Source: an uncultured Lachnospiraceae bacterium
GTDB taxonomy: Bacteria; Bacillota; Clostridia; Lachnospirales; Lachnospiraceae
Assembly: GCA_910586755.1 (NCBI GenBank)
Contig: CAJUJM010000104.1
Coordinates: 1-54,891 of the forward strand
Direction: 5' to 3'
DNA: 54,891 bases
The notes below the pieces were generated by a model. The model had not been told where the DNA came from. It did not search any database and worked only from the letters and a program-made list of their open reading frames with translations. Of this stretch, positions 1 through 7,975 are shown one piece after another. Numbering within the stretch: the stretch's first letter is position 1; the number at the start of each line of letters is the position of its first letter. The translations under genes and the position numbers were made by a program.

Positions 1-1290
1 CGACTGGAAGATAATCGAAAGGTGCTGCAGGAATATATGAAATATCTTTTTACGGTTACGAATTTGAATCTGGGTACAATACGCATAAAACAGACATATA
101 TAAAAGAATTTTTCAAACATTTAGAAGAGCAGAAAAAAGCAATTACAGCGATAGATGTTAGTCTCGTAAAAGAATACTTTGATAAACTGAGCATACAGAG
201 AATCAGCCCTCAAAGCTATAATAATAAGGTTCGGGCAGTTACGATATTTCTTCAATACCTGCAGACGAAAGATTATATAAATCATTTCGCAATACCTGTT
301 TTCTTTTATAAAAAGAAAAGTTATCCTAAAAATCGTGAAATTAAGGACTTGGATAAAAAGCTGGGTTTGCTAACGATTAAACTTCCAGAGTTTCCTGAAC
401 AGCTGCGTATTATGAGTCTGATTCTATTGTATACAGGTATCGATAAGGGAAAGATGTTCCTGCTGAGAAATGCAGATTTTTATTATGAGAGTGAAGATAG
501 TTGGATAAAAGTGCCAGGTACGAACAGGCGCGTTCCTATACCGGATATCCTGCACTTGCTGGTTTTAAGGTATTCAGAAAAGAATCGTATAGATATAGAG
601 AGGTTGCTTTTTCTAAACCGAGATAAGAAATATACAGCAAGAAGTTTTGAAGAGTCAATCACGAGACAATGCCTGAAGTCCGGCATATTGGATGGAGAAT
701 ATGTATTCAAGGGAAATGGATACCAAAAAGAATTATGTAAAGCTCTCTATCGAAACGGTACTTCAATCCAAACAATCCGGGAGTACATGGGCTATTCTAC
801 GGATGAAACCGTAAAGAAATATATTGGATGGGTTGATGAGAAAGTGGCTGAGAAGTCAGATGAATTTTTCAAACAGAAAGAAAACAGTTTGGGAGGGAGG
901 TTATTGATGGCGAAGTACGATAAGATGAATGAAGCGAATCGGCAGGAAAGTGAGAAAAAGATGCAACTTGCCGTTGCTGAAATTCGTAGAACTGCATCAG
1001 AGGGGACTGCGATATCAGTCTCTGACCTTTCCAGAAATACAGGGTTGTCGAAAGGATTTTTTTATAAGAACGAACAAGTGAGAAATATATTAAATGAAGA
1101 GAAAGAAAAACAGAATCAGGGAACACTTGCCCAGATTAAAAGAGAGGTGCGAGATAAAAGCCTGGAGAAACAGGTAGAGTTATATCAAAGGGAAATAAAG
1201 AGGCTGATGGATGAAAATGAGAATCTGAAGAAGGAGAACCGAAAATTGGTTAGAACGTTGAATAAGCTGCAAAAGGAATCTTCAAAATAA
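1..1290 (+). CDS. Tn554-like tyrosine recombinase-fold protein fused to a TnpC-like (DUF6262) tail, 5' end outside window
   Basis: The frame is open to the left edge, so the true start lies outside the window. The first GTG in view is at 22. About 290 residues have the layout of a tyrosine recombinase: a SAM-like N-terminal domain, then a catalytic-like domain. The last ~127 residues, from 'MAKYDKMNEANRQ', look like the DUF6262/TnpC accessory protein of Tn554-type transposons, with a coiled-coil end. The expected catalytic residues are mostly gone. The Arg box reads TGIDKGKMF, the HxxR box reads YQKE and the LGH box reads MGY; only the Tyr in KKYIGW (about residue 267) remains. It may be a non-catalytic partner of active recombinases further left. 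An ATG at 907 preceded by GGGAGGG could start the TnpC part on its own. Family assignment is good; inactivity is inferred from motifs read by eye. Confidence 0.75.
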   Translation, partial: RLEDNRKVLQEYMKYLFTVTNLNLGTIRIKQTYIKEFFKHLEEQKKAITAIDVSLVKEYFDKLSIQRISPQSYNNKVRAVTIFLQYLQTKDYINHFAIPVFFYKKKSYPKNREIKDLDKKLGLLTIKLPEFPEQLRIMSLILLYTGIDKGKMFLLRNADFYYESEDSWIKVPGTNRRVPIPDILHLLVLRYSEKNRIDIERLLFLNRDKKYTARSFEESITRQCLKSGILDGEYVFKGNGYQKELCKALYRNGTSIQTIREYMGYSTDETVKKYIGWVDEKVAEKSDEFFKQKENSLGGRLLMAKYDKMNEANRQESEKKMQLAVAEIRRTASEGTAISVSDLSRNTGLSKGFFYKNEQVRNILNEEKEKQNQGTLAQIKREVRDKSLEKQVELYQREIKRLMDENENLKKENRKLVRTLNKLQKESSK

Positions 1291-1425
1291 TCAGGGGATA
1301 TCGTGTAAGAAGAGAAGAATAGGACTTGGAGAAGAAACGTGTTTTTACATACAAAATAGAAGAAAGTGTGTATGGCGTTAAAATGCTGATAAATAAAGGG
1401 GAAACTGCCTTGATACAAGTTTTCA
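1291..1425. mobile_element. Non-coding right end of the Tn554-like element
   Basis: About 135 bases without a convincing gene lie between the recombinase stop and the point where flavodoxin coding sequence resumes. The right boundary is placed at about 1420-1426 because homology to flavodoxin starts abruptly there. I did not find clear terminal inverted repeats; Tn554-type elements lack them and make no target duplication. The exact end cannot be fixed without the uninterrupted sequence. Confidence 0.5.
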
Positions 1426-1686
1426 CATCCCAACTGGTGGGCATCCATTCCCATGCCGATTGCCTCTTTCCTTGAAGAGTATGACTTTTCAGGAAAAACC
1501 ATTATTCCTTTCTGCTCCCACGGCGGCGGACGTTTTGGGCAGAGCCTGACGGCGATTGCAAAGCTGGCGCCGGATTCTGAAATGGGGGAGGCGCTGTCCG
1601 TACACTATTCCGGAGGAAGCAGCCTGCCGGAGGATATAGCAGAATGGCTGGAAAAGAATGGGATAAGTGCAGCGGATACCGGGTAG
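1426..1686 (+). pseudogene. Flavodoxin, 3' fragment truncated by element insertion
   Basis: Reading upstream in frame from the ATG at 1453 adds HPNWWASIP, the conserved flavodoxin segment before PMP. The next stretches, FLEEYDFSGKTIIPFCSHGG and SGGSSLPEDIAEWL, are typical of the C-terminal half of Clostridial flavodoxins. About 86 residues remain. The N-terminal FMN phosphate loop is absent, replaced by the end of the recombinase element. An ATG at 1453 could start a 77-residue peptide but would lack the FMN site. In related operons flavodoxin sits with the aldo/keto reductase that follows here, so this operon has probably lost its electron carrier. Confidence 0.85.
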
Positions 1687-1768
1687 TAAAAAAGGGATAA
1701 GAAAAGCGGCGTAATAATAAGTGCTTCGGGGATGTAGGAACAGATGGAGCGGGAGAAAGGAGCAGCAG

Positions 1769-2806
1769 ATGAAATTTACAAAACTGGGGAATTCAGATTT
1801 GAAAGTATCCCGTATCTGTATGGGATGCATGGGGTTTGGCGATGCGGGAAACGGGCAACATTCATGGACGCTTGACGAGGAACATTCCCGTGAAATAATC
1901 AGGCAGGGCTTGGAACTTGGTGTCAATTTCTTTGACACGGCAATCGGTTATCAGAGCGGCACAAGCGAGCAGTATGTGGGAAGGGCGCTGCGGGATTTTG
2001 CCAAGCGTGACCAGGTGGTGGTGGCGACAAAATTCCTGCCCCGTACACAGGATGAGATTGCAAGGGGAATTACAGGGCAGCAGCATATAGAGAGCATGAT
2101 CAATAAGAGCCTTGAAAATCTCGGCATGGACTACGTGGATTTGTACATTTATCATATGTGGGATTACCAGACGCCGCTTTATGACATCATGGAGGGACTG
2201 AACAATATTGTGAAGGCGGGAAAAGCAAGGTATATCGGCATTTCCAACTGTTTCGCATGGCAGCTGGCAAAGGCCAATGGGCTGGCGGAAAAAGAGGGAT
2301 TTGCAAAATTTGTTTCCATCCAGGGACATTATAACCTGATTTTCCGTGAGGAGGAAAGGGAGATGAAGAAGCTGTGTGAGGAAGATAACATTGCCATGAC
2401 GCCTTATAGCGCGCTGGCAGGCGGGCGTTTGTCAAAGGCTCCCGGCCAGACCTCAAAACGTCTGGAAGAGGACAGCTATGCAAAATTCAAATACGATGCA
2501 ACCGCAGGGCAGGACGGCGTGATTATCGGACGTGTGATGGAACTGGCAGAGAAACATGGCGTATCCATGACGGAAATTTCTCTTGCATGGCTTTTGTCAA
2601 AAGTAACGGCTCCGGTGGTGGGGGCAACAAAACCGCATCATATAGAAGGGGCGGCAAAGGCGGTGGATGTTGTTCTTACGGATGAAGAAGCTGCATATCT
2701 GGAAGAACCATACGTCCCCCATGCCCTTGTGGGTGTTATGGCACAAAATACCGCAGCGGCGGCAAAAGAAAAGCACGTTTGGTCTACCGGAAACCAGAAG
2801 ATATAA
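1769..2806 (+). CDS. Aldo/keto reductase
   Basis: A 345-residue NAD(P)H-dependent oxidoreductase with a TIM-barrel fold. It starts MKFTKLGNSDLKVSRIC. The catalytic tetrad is visible: Asp in FFDTAIGY, Tyr in the same motif, Lys in VVATKF and His in LYIYHMWD. GISNC and VVGATKP fit the barrel strands that bind the cofactor. The start at 1769 is chosen because GAAAGGAG precedes it and family members begin there; an upstream in-frame ATG at 1721 lacks a ribosome site. It is followed after 15 bases by the CMD-cupin gene, so they are probably co-transcribed. Substrate is unknown. Confidence 0.92.
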   Translation: MKFTKLGNSDLKVSRICMGCMGFGDAGNGQHSWTLDEEHSREIIRQGLELGVNFFDTAIGYQSGTSEQYVGRALRDFAKRDQVVVATKFLPRTQDEIARGITGQQHIESMINKSLENLGMDYVDLYIYHMWDYQTPLYDIMEGLNNIVKAGKARYIGISNCFAWQLAKANGLAEKEGFAKFVSIQGHYNLIFREEEREMKKLCEEDNIAMTPYSALAGGRLSKAPGQTSKRLEEDSYAKFKYDATAGQDGVIIGRVMELAEKHGVSMTEISLAWLLSKVTAPVVGATKPHHIEGAAKAVDVVLTDEEAAYLEEPYVPHALVGVMAQNTAAAAKEKHVWSTGNQKI

Positions 2807-2821
2807 AAGGAGGATAAGATT

Positions 2822-3574
2822 ATGGTAAAACAGACAGCAGGAAGAAATCAGCTTGGGGGTTTTGCCCCGAAATTCGCAGAGCTAAACGATGACGTATTAT
2901 TTGGCCAGGTATGGAGCAGGGAAGAAAAACTCTCCTTAAGAGACCGTTCCCTTGTGACAGTAGTTTCGCTGATGGCGCAGGGGCTGGTGGATTCCTCATT
3001 CCAGTACCATCTGATGAGCGCAAAAAATAACGGGATCACAAAAGAAGAGATTGCCGAGATTTTAACCCATGCGGCATTCTATGCAGGATGGCCGAAGGCA
3101 TGGGCGGCTTTTAAGATGGCAAAAGAGGTCTGGACAGAGGAGACACCGGCAGGCAGCGCCAGGGAAGCACATGAAAAGAATATGCTGTTTCCGATAGGAG
3201 AACCAAATGATGGCTTTGCACAGTATTTTATTGGCCAGAGCTACCTTGCGCCGCTTTCTACAGAGCAAGTAGGGATTTTCAATGTTACGTTTGAGCCGGG
3301 ATGCCGGAATAACTGGCATATCCATCATGCGTCTTCCGGCGGCGGACAAATACTGGTCTGCGTAGGAGGACGCGGGTTTTATCAGGAGTGGGGCAAAGAG
3401 GCCCGGGAACTGAAAGCCGGCGATGTGGTCAATATTCCGACAGGAGTGAAGCACTGGCATGGAGCTGCGCCGGACAGTTGGTTTTCCCATCTGGCGATTG
3501 AGGTTCCCGGCACGGACAGCTCCAATGAGTGGCTGGAAGCGGTGGATGATGCTGCCTACGGCAGTTTGAAATAG
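2822..3574 (+). CDS. Carboxymuconolactone decarboxylase-like / cupin fusion protein
   Basis: A 250-residue protein with two parts. Residues ~10-105 match the carboxymuconolactone decarboxylase (CMD) fold (RDRSLVTVVSLMAQG, HAAFYAGWPKAW) but lack the CxxC pair of AhpD-type members. Residues ~150-235 are a cupin barrel with metal ligands in NWHIHHASSGGG and VKHWHG. Such fusions occur in Clostridia beside aldo/keto reductases and flavodoxins, as here. The start at 2822 has AAAGGAGG just upstream. The function of these fusions is not established; a role in oxidising or decarboxylating a small carbonyl compound is inference from the neighbours. Confidence 0.88.
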   Translation: MVKQTAGRNQLGGFAPKFAELNDDVLFGQVWSREEKLSLRDRSLVTVVSLMAQGLVDSSFQYHLMSAKNNGITKEEIAEILTHAAFYAGWPKAWAAFKMAKEVWTEETPAGSAREAHEKNMLFPIGEPNDGFAQYFIGQSYLAPLSTEQVGIFNVTFEPGCRNNWHIHHASSGGGQILVCVGGRGFYQEWGKEARELKAGDVVNIPTGVKHWHGAAPDSWFSHLAIEVPGTDSSNEWLEAVDDAAYGSLK

Positions 3575-3593
3575 GAAGGCTGGTGGGCGCGGT

Positions 3594-4286
3594 ATGAAAG
3601 GAAAACTGAAAATGGCCGTTGATGTGCTGATGACGGCTGCCCTGCTTTTTCTGATGGGATATCAGTTCTGGGGTGAAAAAGCCCATGAATGGATGGGCGC
3701 GGGGATCTTTGTTCTGTTTGCTGCCCACCATATCCTTAACTTTGTCTGGTATAAAAATTTGTTCCGGGGAAAATACACGGCATTCCGCATTTTCCAGGTC
3801 ATCATTAATATGCTGACACTGATTTCTATGGCGGCTCTGATATATAGCGGTGTTGTCCTGTCAAGATATGTATTTGCTTTCCTGCCGGTTGAAAGCGGGC
3901 TGGCATTGGCGAGACGCCTGCATATTTTGGGTTCTTATTGGGGCTTTTTGCTGATGGGCCTGCATTTGGGCCTCCACTGGAATATGGTTCTTGGCAGGCT
4001 GAAAGGAAAAAGAAAGCCGGATTCCCGCAGCCGCAAAACAGTCCTGTTTCTTGCCGGGCTGATGGTGGCATTGTATGGAGGGTGGGTTTTTGTAAAAAGG
4101 AATTTTGCCACCTATCTGTTTTTACGAAGTGAATTTGTGTTTCTGGATTATGAGGAACCCAAACTATTGTTTTATCTGGAATACCTGGCTTTAATGGGAA
4201 CGTGTATTTTTATTTCCCATTATTTGGGGAAAATGCTGCGGTTAGCATCTTCGGCAGTTTCCACGCGATTTTTCTTGAGGAAATAG
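3594..4286 (+). CDS. DUF4405-type membrane protein
   Basis: A 230-residue integral membrane protein with about five hydrophobic segments, spread from residue 10 to about 210. The first four lie in a DUF4405-like region containing paired histidines (VLFAAHHILNFVW, LHLGLHWNMV, ARRLHILGSYWG). The family resembles small cytochrome b-like or ferric reductase-like proteins, and the histidines could bind haem, but this has not been shown. It begins 19 bases after the CMD-cupin stop and is the last gene of this run, ahead of a strong hairpin. A redox membrane partner for the two upstream enzymes is possible but inferred only from position. Confidence 0.8.
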   Translation: MKGKLKMAVDVLMTAALLFLMGYQFWGEKAHEWMGAGIFVLFAAHHILNFVWYKNLFRGKYTAFRIFQVIINMLTLISMAALIYSGVVLSRYVFAFLPVESGLALARRLHILGSYWGFLLMGLHLGLHWNMVLGRLKGKRKPDSRSRKTVLFLAGLMVALYGGWVFVKRNFATYLFLRSEFVFLDYEEPKLLFYLEYLALMGTCIFISHYLGKMLRLASSAVSTRFFLRK

Positions 4287-4297
4287 ATAGTCTTAAA

Positions 4298-4337
4298 CAG
4301 GGGAAGATATGGCTCTCATGAGTCATATCTTCCCCTG
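4298..4337 (+). terminator. Hairpin terminator after the DUF4405 gene
   Basis: CAGGGGAAGATATG pairs perfectly with CATATCTTCCCCTG around a 12-base loop. The 14-bp stem is followed by AAGTTTT, a short T run. It probably ends transcription of the 1769-4286 operon. Confidence 0.75.
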
Positions 4338-4367
4338 AAGTTTTACCAGAAAATTGTTCAATGTAAA

Positions 4368-4401
4368 CAGAATTTGAAAGATGAAAAGCAGAATTTGAAA
4401 G
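4368..4401 (+). promoter_or_regulatory. Direct-repeat pair, candidate site for the YesN-type regulator
   Basis: CAGAATTTGAAAG occurs at 4368-4380 and again at 4389-4401, exactly 21 bp apart. A near-identical pair with the same period lies at 9561-9594. A two-turn period on one face of the helix is typical of AraC-type regulators. The pair lies about 155 bp before the FAD oxidoreductase start; a weak -10 (TATAGT, 4497-4502) lies between them. Confidence 0.55.
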
Positions 4402-4555
4402 AAAGGGCATGGAGGAAAAGGATTTAACGAAAGAGCCCAGCAGAAATACTTAGAAAGTTCGCAGGAAAAAATATGTTAATTTAAGCGGTGTTGGACTATA
4501 GTTAAGATGAAATTTATAAAAACAGATACGCCATTTTTATATGGGAGGTATGGAG

Positions 4556-5872
4556 ATGAAGTATTATAAGGAACCGGAGCGGACAATCCCGGTAATAGCA
4601 GAAACAGACGTTTTAGTACTTGGAGCAGGGCCTGCTGGGGTGTCGGCGGCTATATGTGCAGCAAGAGAAGGAGCCTCTGTTATGCTTGTAGAGCAGCTGG
4701 GGACGGTAGGAGGAATGACCACCAGCGGTCTGATGAGCCATTGGACTGGAAATACAAAGGGCGGGTTTTTTGAAGAGATCTTAGCCCGTACCGCAGATCT
4801 TCCGGATTCAGAAAATTATGGATTTAATGGGTCTCCCAGGCAGATTATCAATCCGGAGAGAGTAAAAACAGAATATTTGAATATGCTGCATGAGGCAGGA
4901 GTGTCTTTACGGCTTTACACCTTTGTCAGTGATATGATTATGGAAGATGGAACGGTAATAGGAGCTGTTTTGGAAAGCAAATCCGGAAGAGAAGCTGTTT
5001 ATGCTGCGATTACTGTAGATTGTACAGGAGATGGCGATGGGGCGGCAAAGGCAGGCGCAGAATTTGTTCTGGGTAGGGAAGAAGACGGTTTAATGCAGCC
5101 GGCTACGATTATGTTTAAGGTGGGCGGCGTAGATTATGAGCGCGCAGTTTTCCCGGGGAAGTTTGAAGATCATATTCAGATTCCGGCTGGAGATATCCAA
5201 AAATTGGGAAGCGAACATCTTCCGTTTCCAGCAGGACATGTGTTGCTGTACCGCACGTCCCTGCCGGGAGTTGTTACATGCAATATGACCAACTGTATTA
5301 ACATTGACGGAACGAAGACAGAAGATCTTGCAAAAGCTACTTTTGTATGCAGAAATCAAATAGTGCCAATTGTAGAATTTCTTCGGGAACATGTGCCGGG
5401 ATATGAGTCATGCTATTTATTAGATTCAGGTTCACTTATTGGAATTAGAGAGACGCGCCATTTTAAAGGAATGAAGACCATTACAGAACAGGATATTGAG
5501 TCGGCAAGGGTTTTTCCAGATTGGGCAGTTACAAAAGCCGCATTCAATTTTGACGTTCATAACATGACGGGAAACGGACTGGATGAAACTGGCGCTCAGG
5601 ATGCATTTCATCAATCAGAAGGGTACACGATTCCTTATGGATGTCTGGTCCCGGAAAAAATAGATGGCCTTCTTCTTGCCGGACGTTGTATTTCAGGAAC
5701 GCATATGGCTCATGCAAACTTCAGAGCTATGCCAATTTGTGCAAATATGGGACAGGCGGCAGGCACTGCAGCGGCATTATGCGTAAAAAATAAACAGCAG
5801 CCTAGGGATTTAAACGTCAACCAGCTGCAAAAGGTTTTGATGGATAATGGGGTTTCGCTAATGGAATCTTAA
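4556..5872 (+). CDS. FAD-dependent oxidoreductase (FAD_oxidored family)
   Basis: A 438-residue flavoprotein. The Rossmann dinucleotide-binding motif VLVLGAGPAGVSA is at residues ~19-31, followed by the acidic end of strand two (LVEQLGTVGG). TVDCTGDGDGAAKAG and GLLLAGRCISGTHMAHAN are hallmarks of the pfam12831 family, whose members are often annotated only as FAD-dependent oxidoreductases. The start at 4556 is preferred over in-frame ATGs at 4541 and 4550 because GGGAGG at 4543-4548 is well placed for it. It is shorter than the second FAD enzyme at 13012 and only distantly similar. It heads the gene run leading to the two-component pair, so it probably acts on the substrate imported by the ABC transporter. 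The substrate is unknown. Confidence 0.85.
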   Translation: MKYYKEPERTIPVIAETDVLVLGAGPAGVSAAICAAREGASVMLVEQLGTVGGMTTSGLMSHWTGNTKGGFFEEILARTADLPDSENYGFNGSPRQIINPERVKTEYLNMLHEAGVSLRLYTFVSDMIMEDGTVIGAVLESKSGREAVYAAITVDCTGDGDGAAKAGAEFVLGREEDGLMQPATIMFKVGGVDYERAVFPGKFEDHIQIPAGDIQKLGSEHLPFPAGHVLLYRTSLPGVVTCNMTNCINIDGTKTEDLAKATFVCRNQIVPIVEFLREHVPGYESCYLLDSGSLIGIRETRHFKGMKTITEQDIESARVFPDWAVTKAAFNFDVHNMTGNGLDETGAQDAFHQSEGYTIPYGCLVPEKIDGLLLAGRCISGTHMAHANFRAMPICANMGQAAGTAAALCVKNKQQPRDLNVNQLQKVLMDNGVSLMES

Positions 5873-5904
5873 AAGGACCTGTCAGAAATAGGGGGATTTT
5901 AATA

Positions 5905-6072
5905 ATGGCTGTGATAAAAGAAATTATCCAACAGTCAAAAATAGAAAAAATGATAGGAATGGTATTGCTGGCTTTGGCCAGCAGTACCATTATTGTAATA
6001 TCTACCACGCAAATAGCAATTCTTTTAAATCAGTTATATCAGGAGCTGGCCGATTATAAAAAACCTCTTTAA
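5905..6072 (+). CDS. Small single-span membrane protein, 55 residues
   Basis: A short reading frame with GGGGG upstream encodes 55 residues. It has a charged N-terminus (MAVIKEIIQQSKIEKMIG), one hydrophobic span (VLLALASSTIIVISTTQIAILL, written in parts: VLLALASS and TIIVISTTQIAILL), and a charged tail ending ADYKKPL. It sits 32 bases after the FAD oxidoreductase and 64 bases before the sensor kinase, on the same strand, so it could be co-transcribed with either. I do not recognise a family. A role in anchoring the oxidoreductase or modulating the kinase is speculation. Confidence 0.55.
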   Translation: MAVIKEIIQQSKIEKMIGMVLLALASSTIIVISTTQIAILLNQLYQELADYKKPL

Positions 6073-6136
6073 GCTGGAAAATCAAACAAAAACATGGCAT
6101 AATATACAGGAAAATAGCAGAGAGGGAGCAAACAGG

Positions 6137-7975
6137 ATGAAAACACAATTTGCAGATAAGATCATAAATAAATTATCCAGTTTTTCCGTGAAGATGTTTC
6201 TTTTGATCGTTGTCTGTGTTGTGCTTCCGCTGTCTGCTGCCAGTATTTATGTGGAAAAATCCATGAAATCGGTGCTTCAGAGCAAGATTAGTGATAGGAT
6301 TCTTCAGAACCTTTCCCGAAGCGAGCCCGAGATTGTAAAAACGCTCCAGAATATGGCCGTGCTTTCCAATACGTTTGCCCTGGATGAAGAGCTATTAGCC
6401 CGGATGCAGGACAAGTCTTACACAGAATATGAAAATGTCCAGTACTTTAACCAGATTGTGGATAAAATGATTATTACTTCCACAGATGCTTTGGCAGATT
6501 CGGCAAACATTATTATTTTTGATCAGTTTGGCCGCGTATACTCCAACTGGAGTCTGAACTACCGGGATTATGCCTATCTTTTGGAAGAAGAATGGGTAAA
6601 GGAGGCGCAAAAAGCCAAAGGGCATATGTCCTGGTCCATGTTCAGCCCGGTGTATGCCGGTGAAGCGGATTCACAGAAGAAAAATTACGTTTCTCTGGCC
6701 AGAGCTGTTTTAAAGCAGGGAACAACAGGCGCTCCCATTGGAACCATGATCCTCAGTATTGAGCAGTCCAGCTTTTCCAATCTGCTAAGATCCTATACTG
6801 GTCCTGAAGACGAGGCCTTTGTTTGTATCAGGGATGGAGAGATGCTGTTTTCTGCCAATAAACAGAACCTGATCAGCCAGGAGCAGCTGAAAGAAGTCTA
6901 CCGGCAGGTGAAAGATAAGGCCTTTGGCAATAAAAAGCAGAAGCTGGGAGAGGAAGAATACCTGATTAGCTATTATACCATTCCGCAACCGTGGCTGTTT
7001 GACAATGAGCCGATGAAGGTATTTATTTTCACCAATTACAAAGAAGTGCATAATGATATAAAAACGCTGACAGATCGGATGCAGGCAGTTATTCTTGCTT
7101 CCGTACTTCTGGTTGTAGTTCTGGCGGCCGTTTCTGTAAAAATGCTGGTGAGACCCATTGGGCTTTTGACAGAGAAAATGAAAGAATATACGATTGATCA
7201 GGAAATTACCGGCATCGATATAGAGAGAAAGGATGAGATTGGCCATCTGAACCGGGCGTTTATCCGTATGTCTGGCAATATCCGAAATCTCTTTGCAAAA
7301 CTGGATAAAGAGAGTCGGGAGAAGGAACAATATCGTTACGAGTCTATGAGGGCGCAACTGAATCCACATTTTTTGTTTAACACGTTGACATCCATCCGTT
7401 GGATGGCCCTGATCCGTGGAGCTGACAATATTGTAGACAGCATAGATGCTTTAGCCAGTGTATTAAAATACAGTTTAAGCTATAACAACGAAGAAGTGAC
7501 TCTGAAGGATGAACTGGAAAATATCAGGAGCTTTATCTATATCCACAATCTGCGTTATCAGGAGCGGTGTGTGTTGGAAATCCTTGTGTCGGAAGAAATG
7601 GAAGACTTAAAGATGATGAAGTTTATACTTCAGCCTATAGTGGAAAATTCCATTATCCATGGTATGGATAAAACGAAGAAGGAGTTAAATATCCGGGTGT
7701 ATGGTTACACAGAAGATGACATTTTGCTGCTGTTTGTGGAGGACGACGGAATCGGTATTACCAAAGAGGCAATGGAGAAATTCAGCTCAGCTGAGCATAG
7801 AGGAAGAATGACCGGTATCGGCTTGAAAAATGTAGATGCCTGTATTCGAATGACTTATGGGGAGCAGTATGGACTTACCATAGAAAGTATGAAAACAGGA
7901 GGAACCTGTGTTACATACCGTCTGCCTGTGCGAAGAGGGGGAAGCGAAAATGAAAAAGATCATGATTGTGGATGA
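6137..7975 (+). CDS. Sensor histidine kinase, YesM type
   Basis: A 612-residue membrane kinase. A first membrane span (residues ~18-40) and a second (~316-338) enclose a ~275-residue extracellular sensor region of the Cache type. A HAMP linker follows, then the His_kinase (PF06580) motif QLNPHFLFNTLTSIRW with the phospho-acceptor His411, and a GHKL ATPase domain (PIVENSIIHGM for the N box, DDGIGI for G1, GIGLKNVD for G2). These kinases detect extracellular carbohydrate, often through a binding protein, and signal to YesN-type regulators. The 3' end overlaps the regulator gene by 26 bases, so the two are translationally linked. The start at 6137 has GAGGGAG upstream. Confidence 0.93.
   Translation: MKTQFADKIINKLSSFSVKMFLLIVVCVVLPLSAASIYVEKSMKSVLQSKISDRILQNLSRSEPEIVKTLQNMAVLSNTFALDEELLARMQDKSYTEYENVQYFNQIVDKMIITSTDALADSANIIIFDQFGRVYSNWSLNYRDYAYLLEEEWVKEAQKAKGHMSWSMFSPVYAGEADSQKKNYVSLARAVLKQGTTGAPIGTMILSIEQSSFSNLLRSYTGPEDEAFVCIRDGEMLFSANKQNLISQEQLKEVYRQVKDKAFGNKKQKLGEEEYLISYYTIPQPWLFDNEPMKVFIFTNYKEVHNDIKTLTDRMQAVILASVLLVVVLAAVSVKMLVRPIGLLTEKMKEYTIDQEITGIDIERKDEIGHLNRAFIRMSGNIRNLFAKLDKESREKEQYRYESMRAQLNPHFLFNTLTSIRWMALIRGADNIVDSIDALASVLKYSLSYNNEEVTLKDELENIRSFIYIHNLRYQERCVLEILVSEEMEDLKMMKFILQPIVENSIIHGMDKTKKELNIRVYGYTEDDILLLFVEDDGIGITKEAMEKFSSAEHRGRMTGIGLKNVDACIRMTYGEQYGLTIESMKTGGTCVTYRLPVRRGGSENEKDHDCG

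Noticed and set aside
907..1290. Separate tnpC gene starting at ATG 907
   Set aside because: It is in frame with the recombinase without a stop between, so I list one fused gene and mention the internal start only as a possibility.
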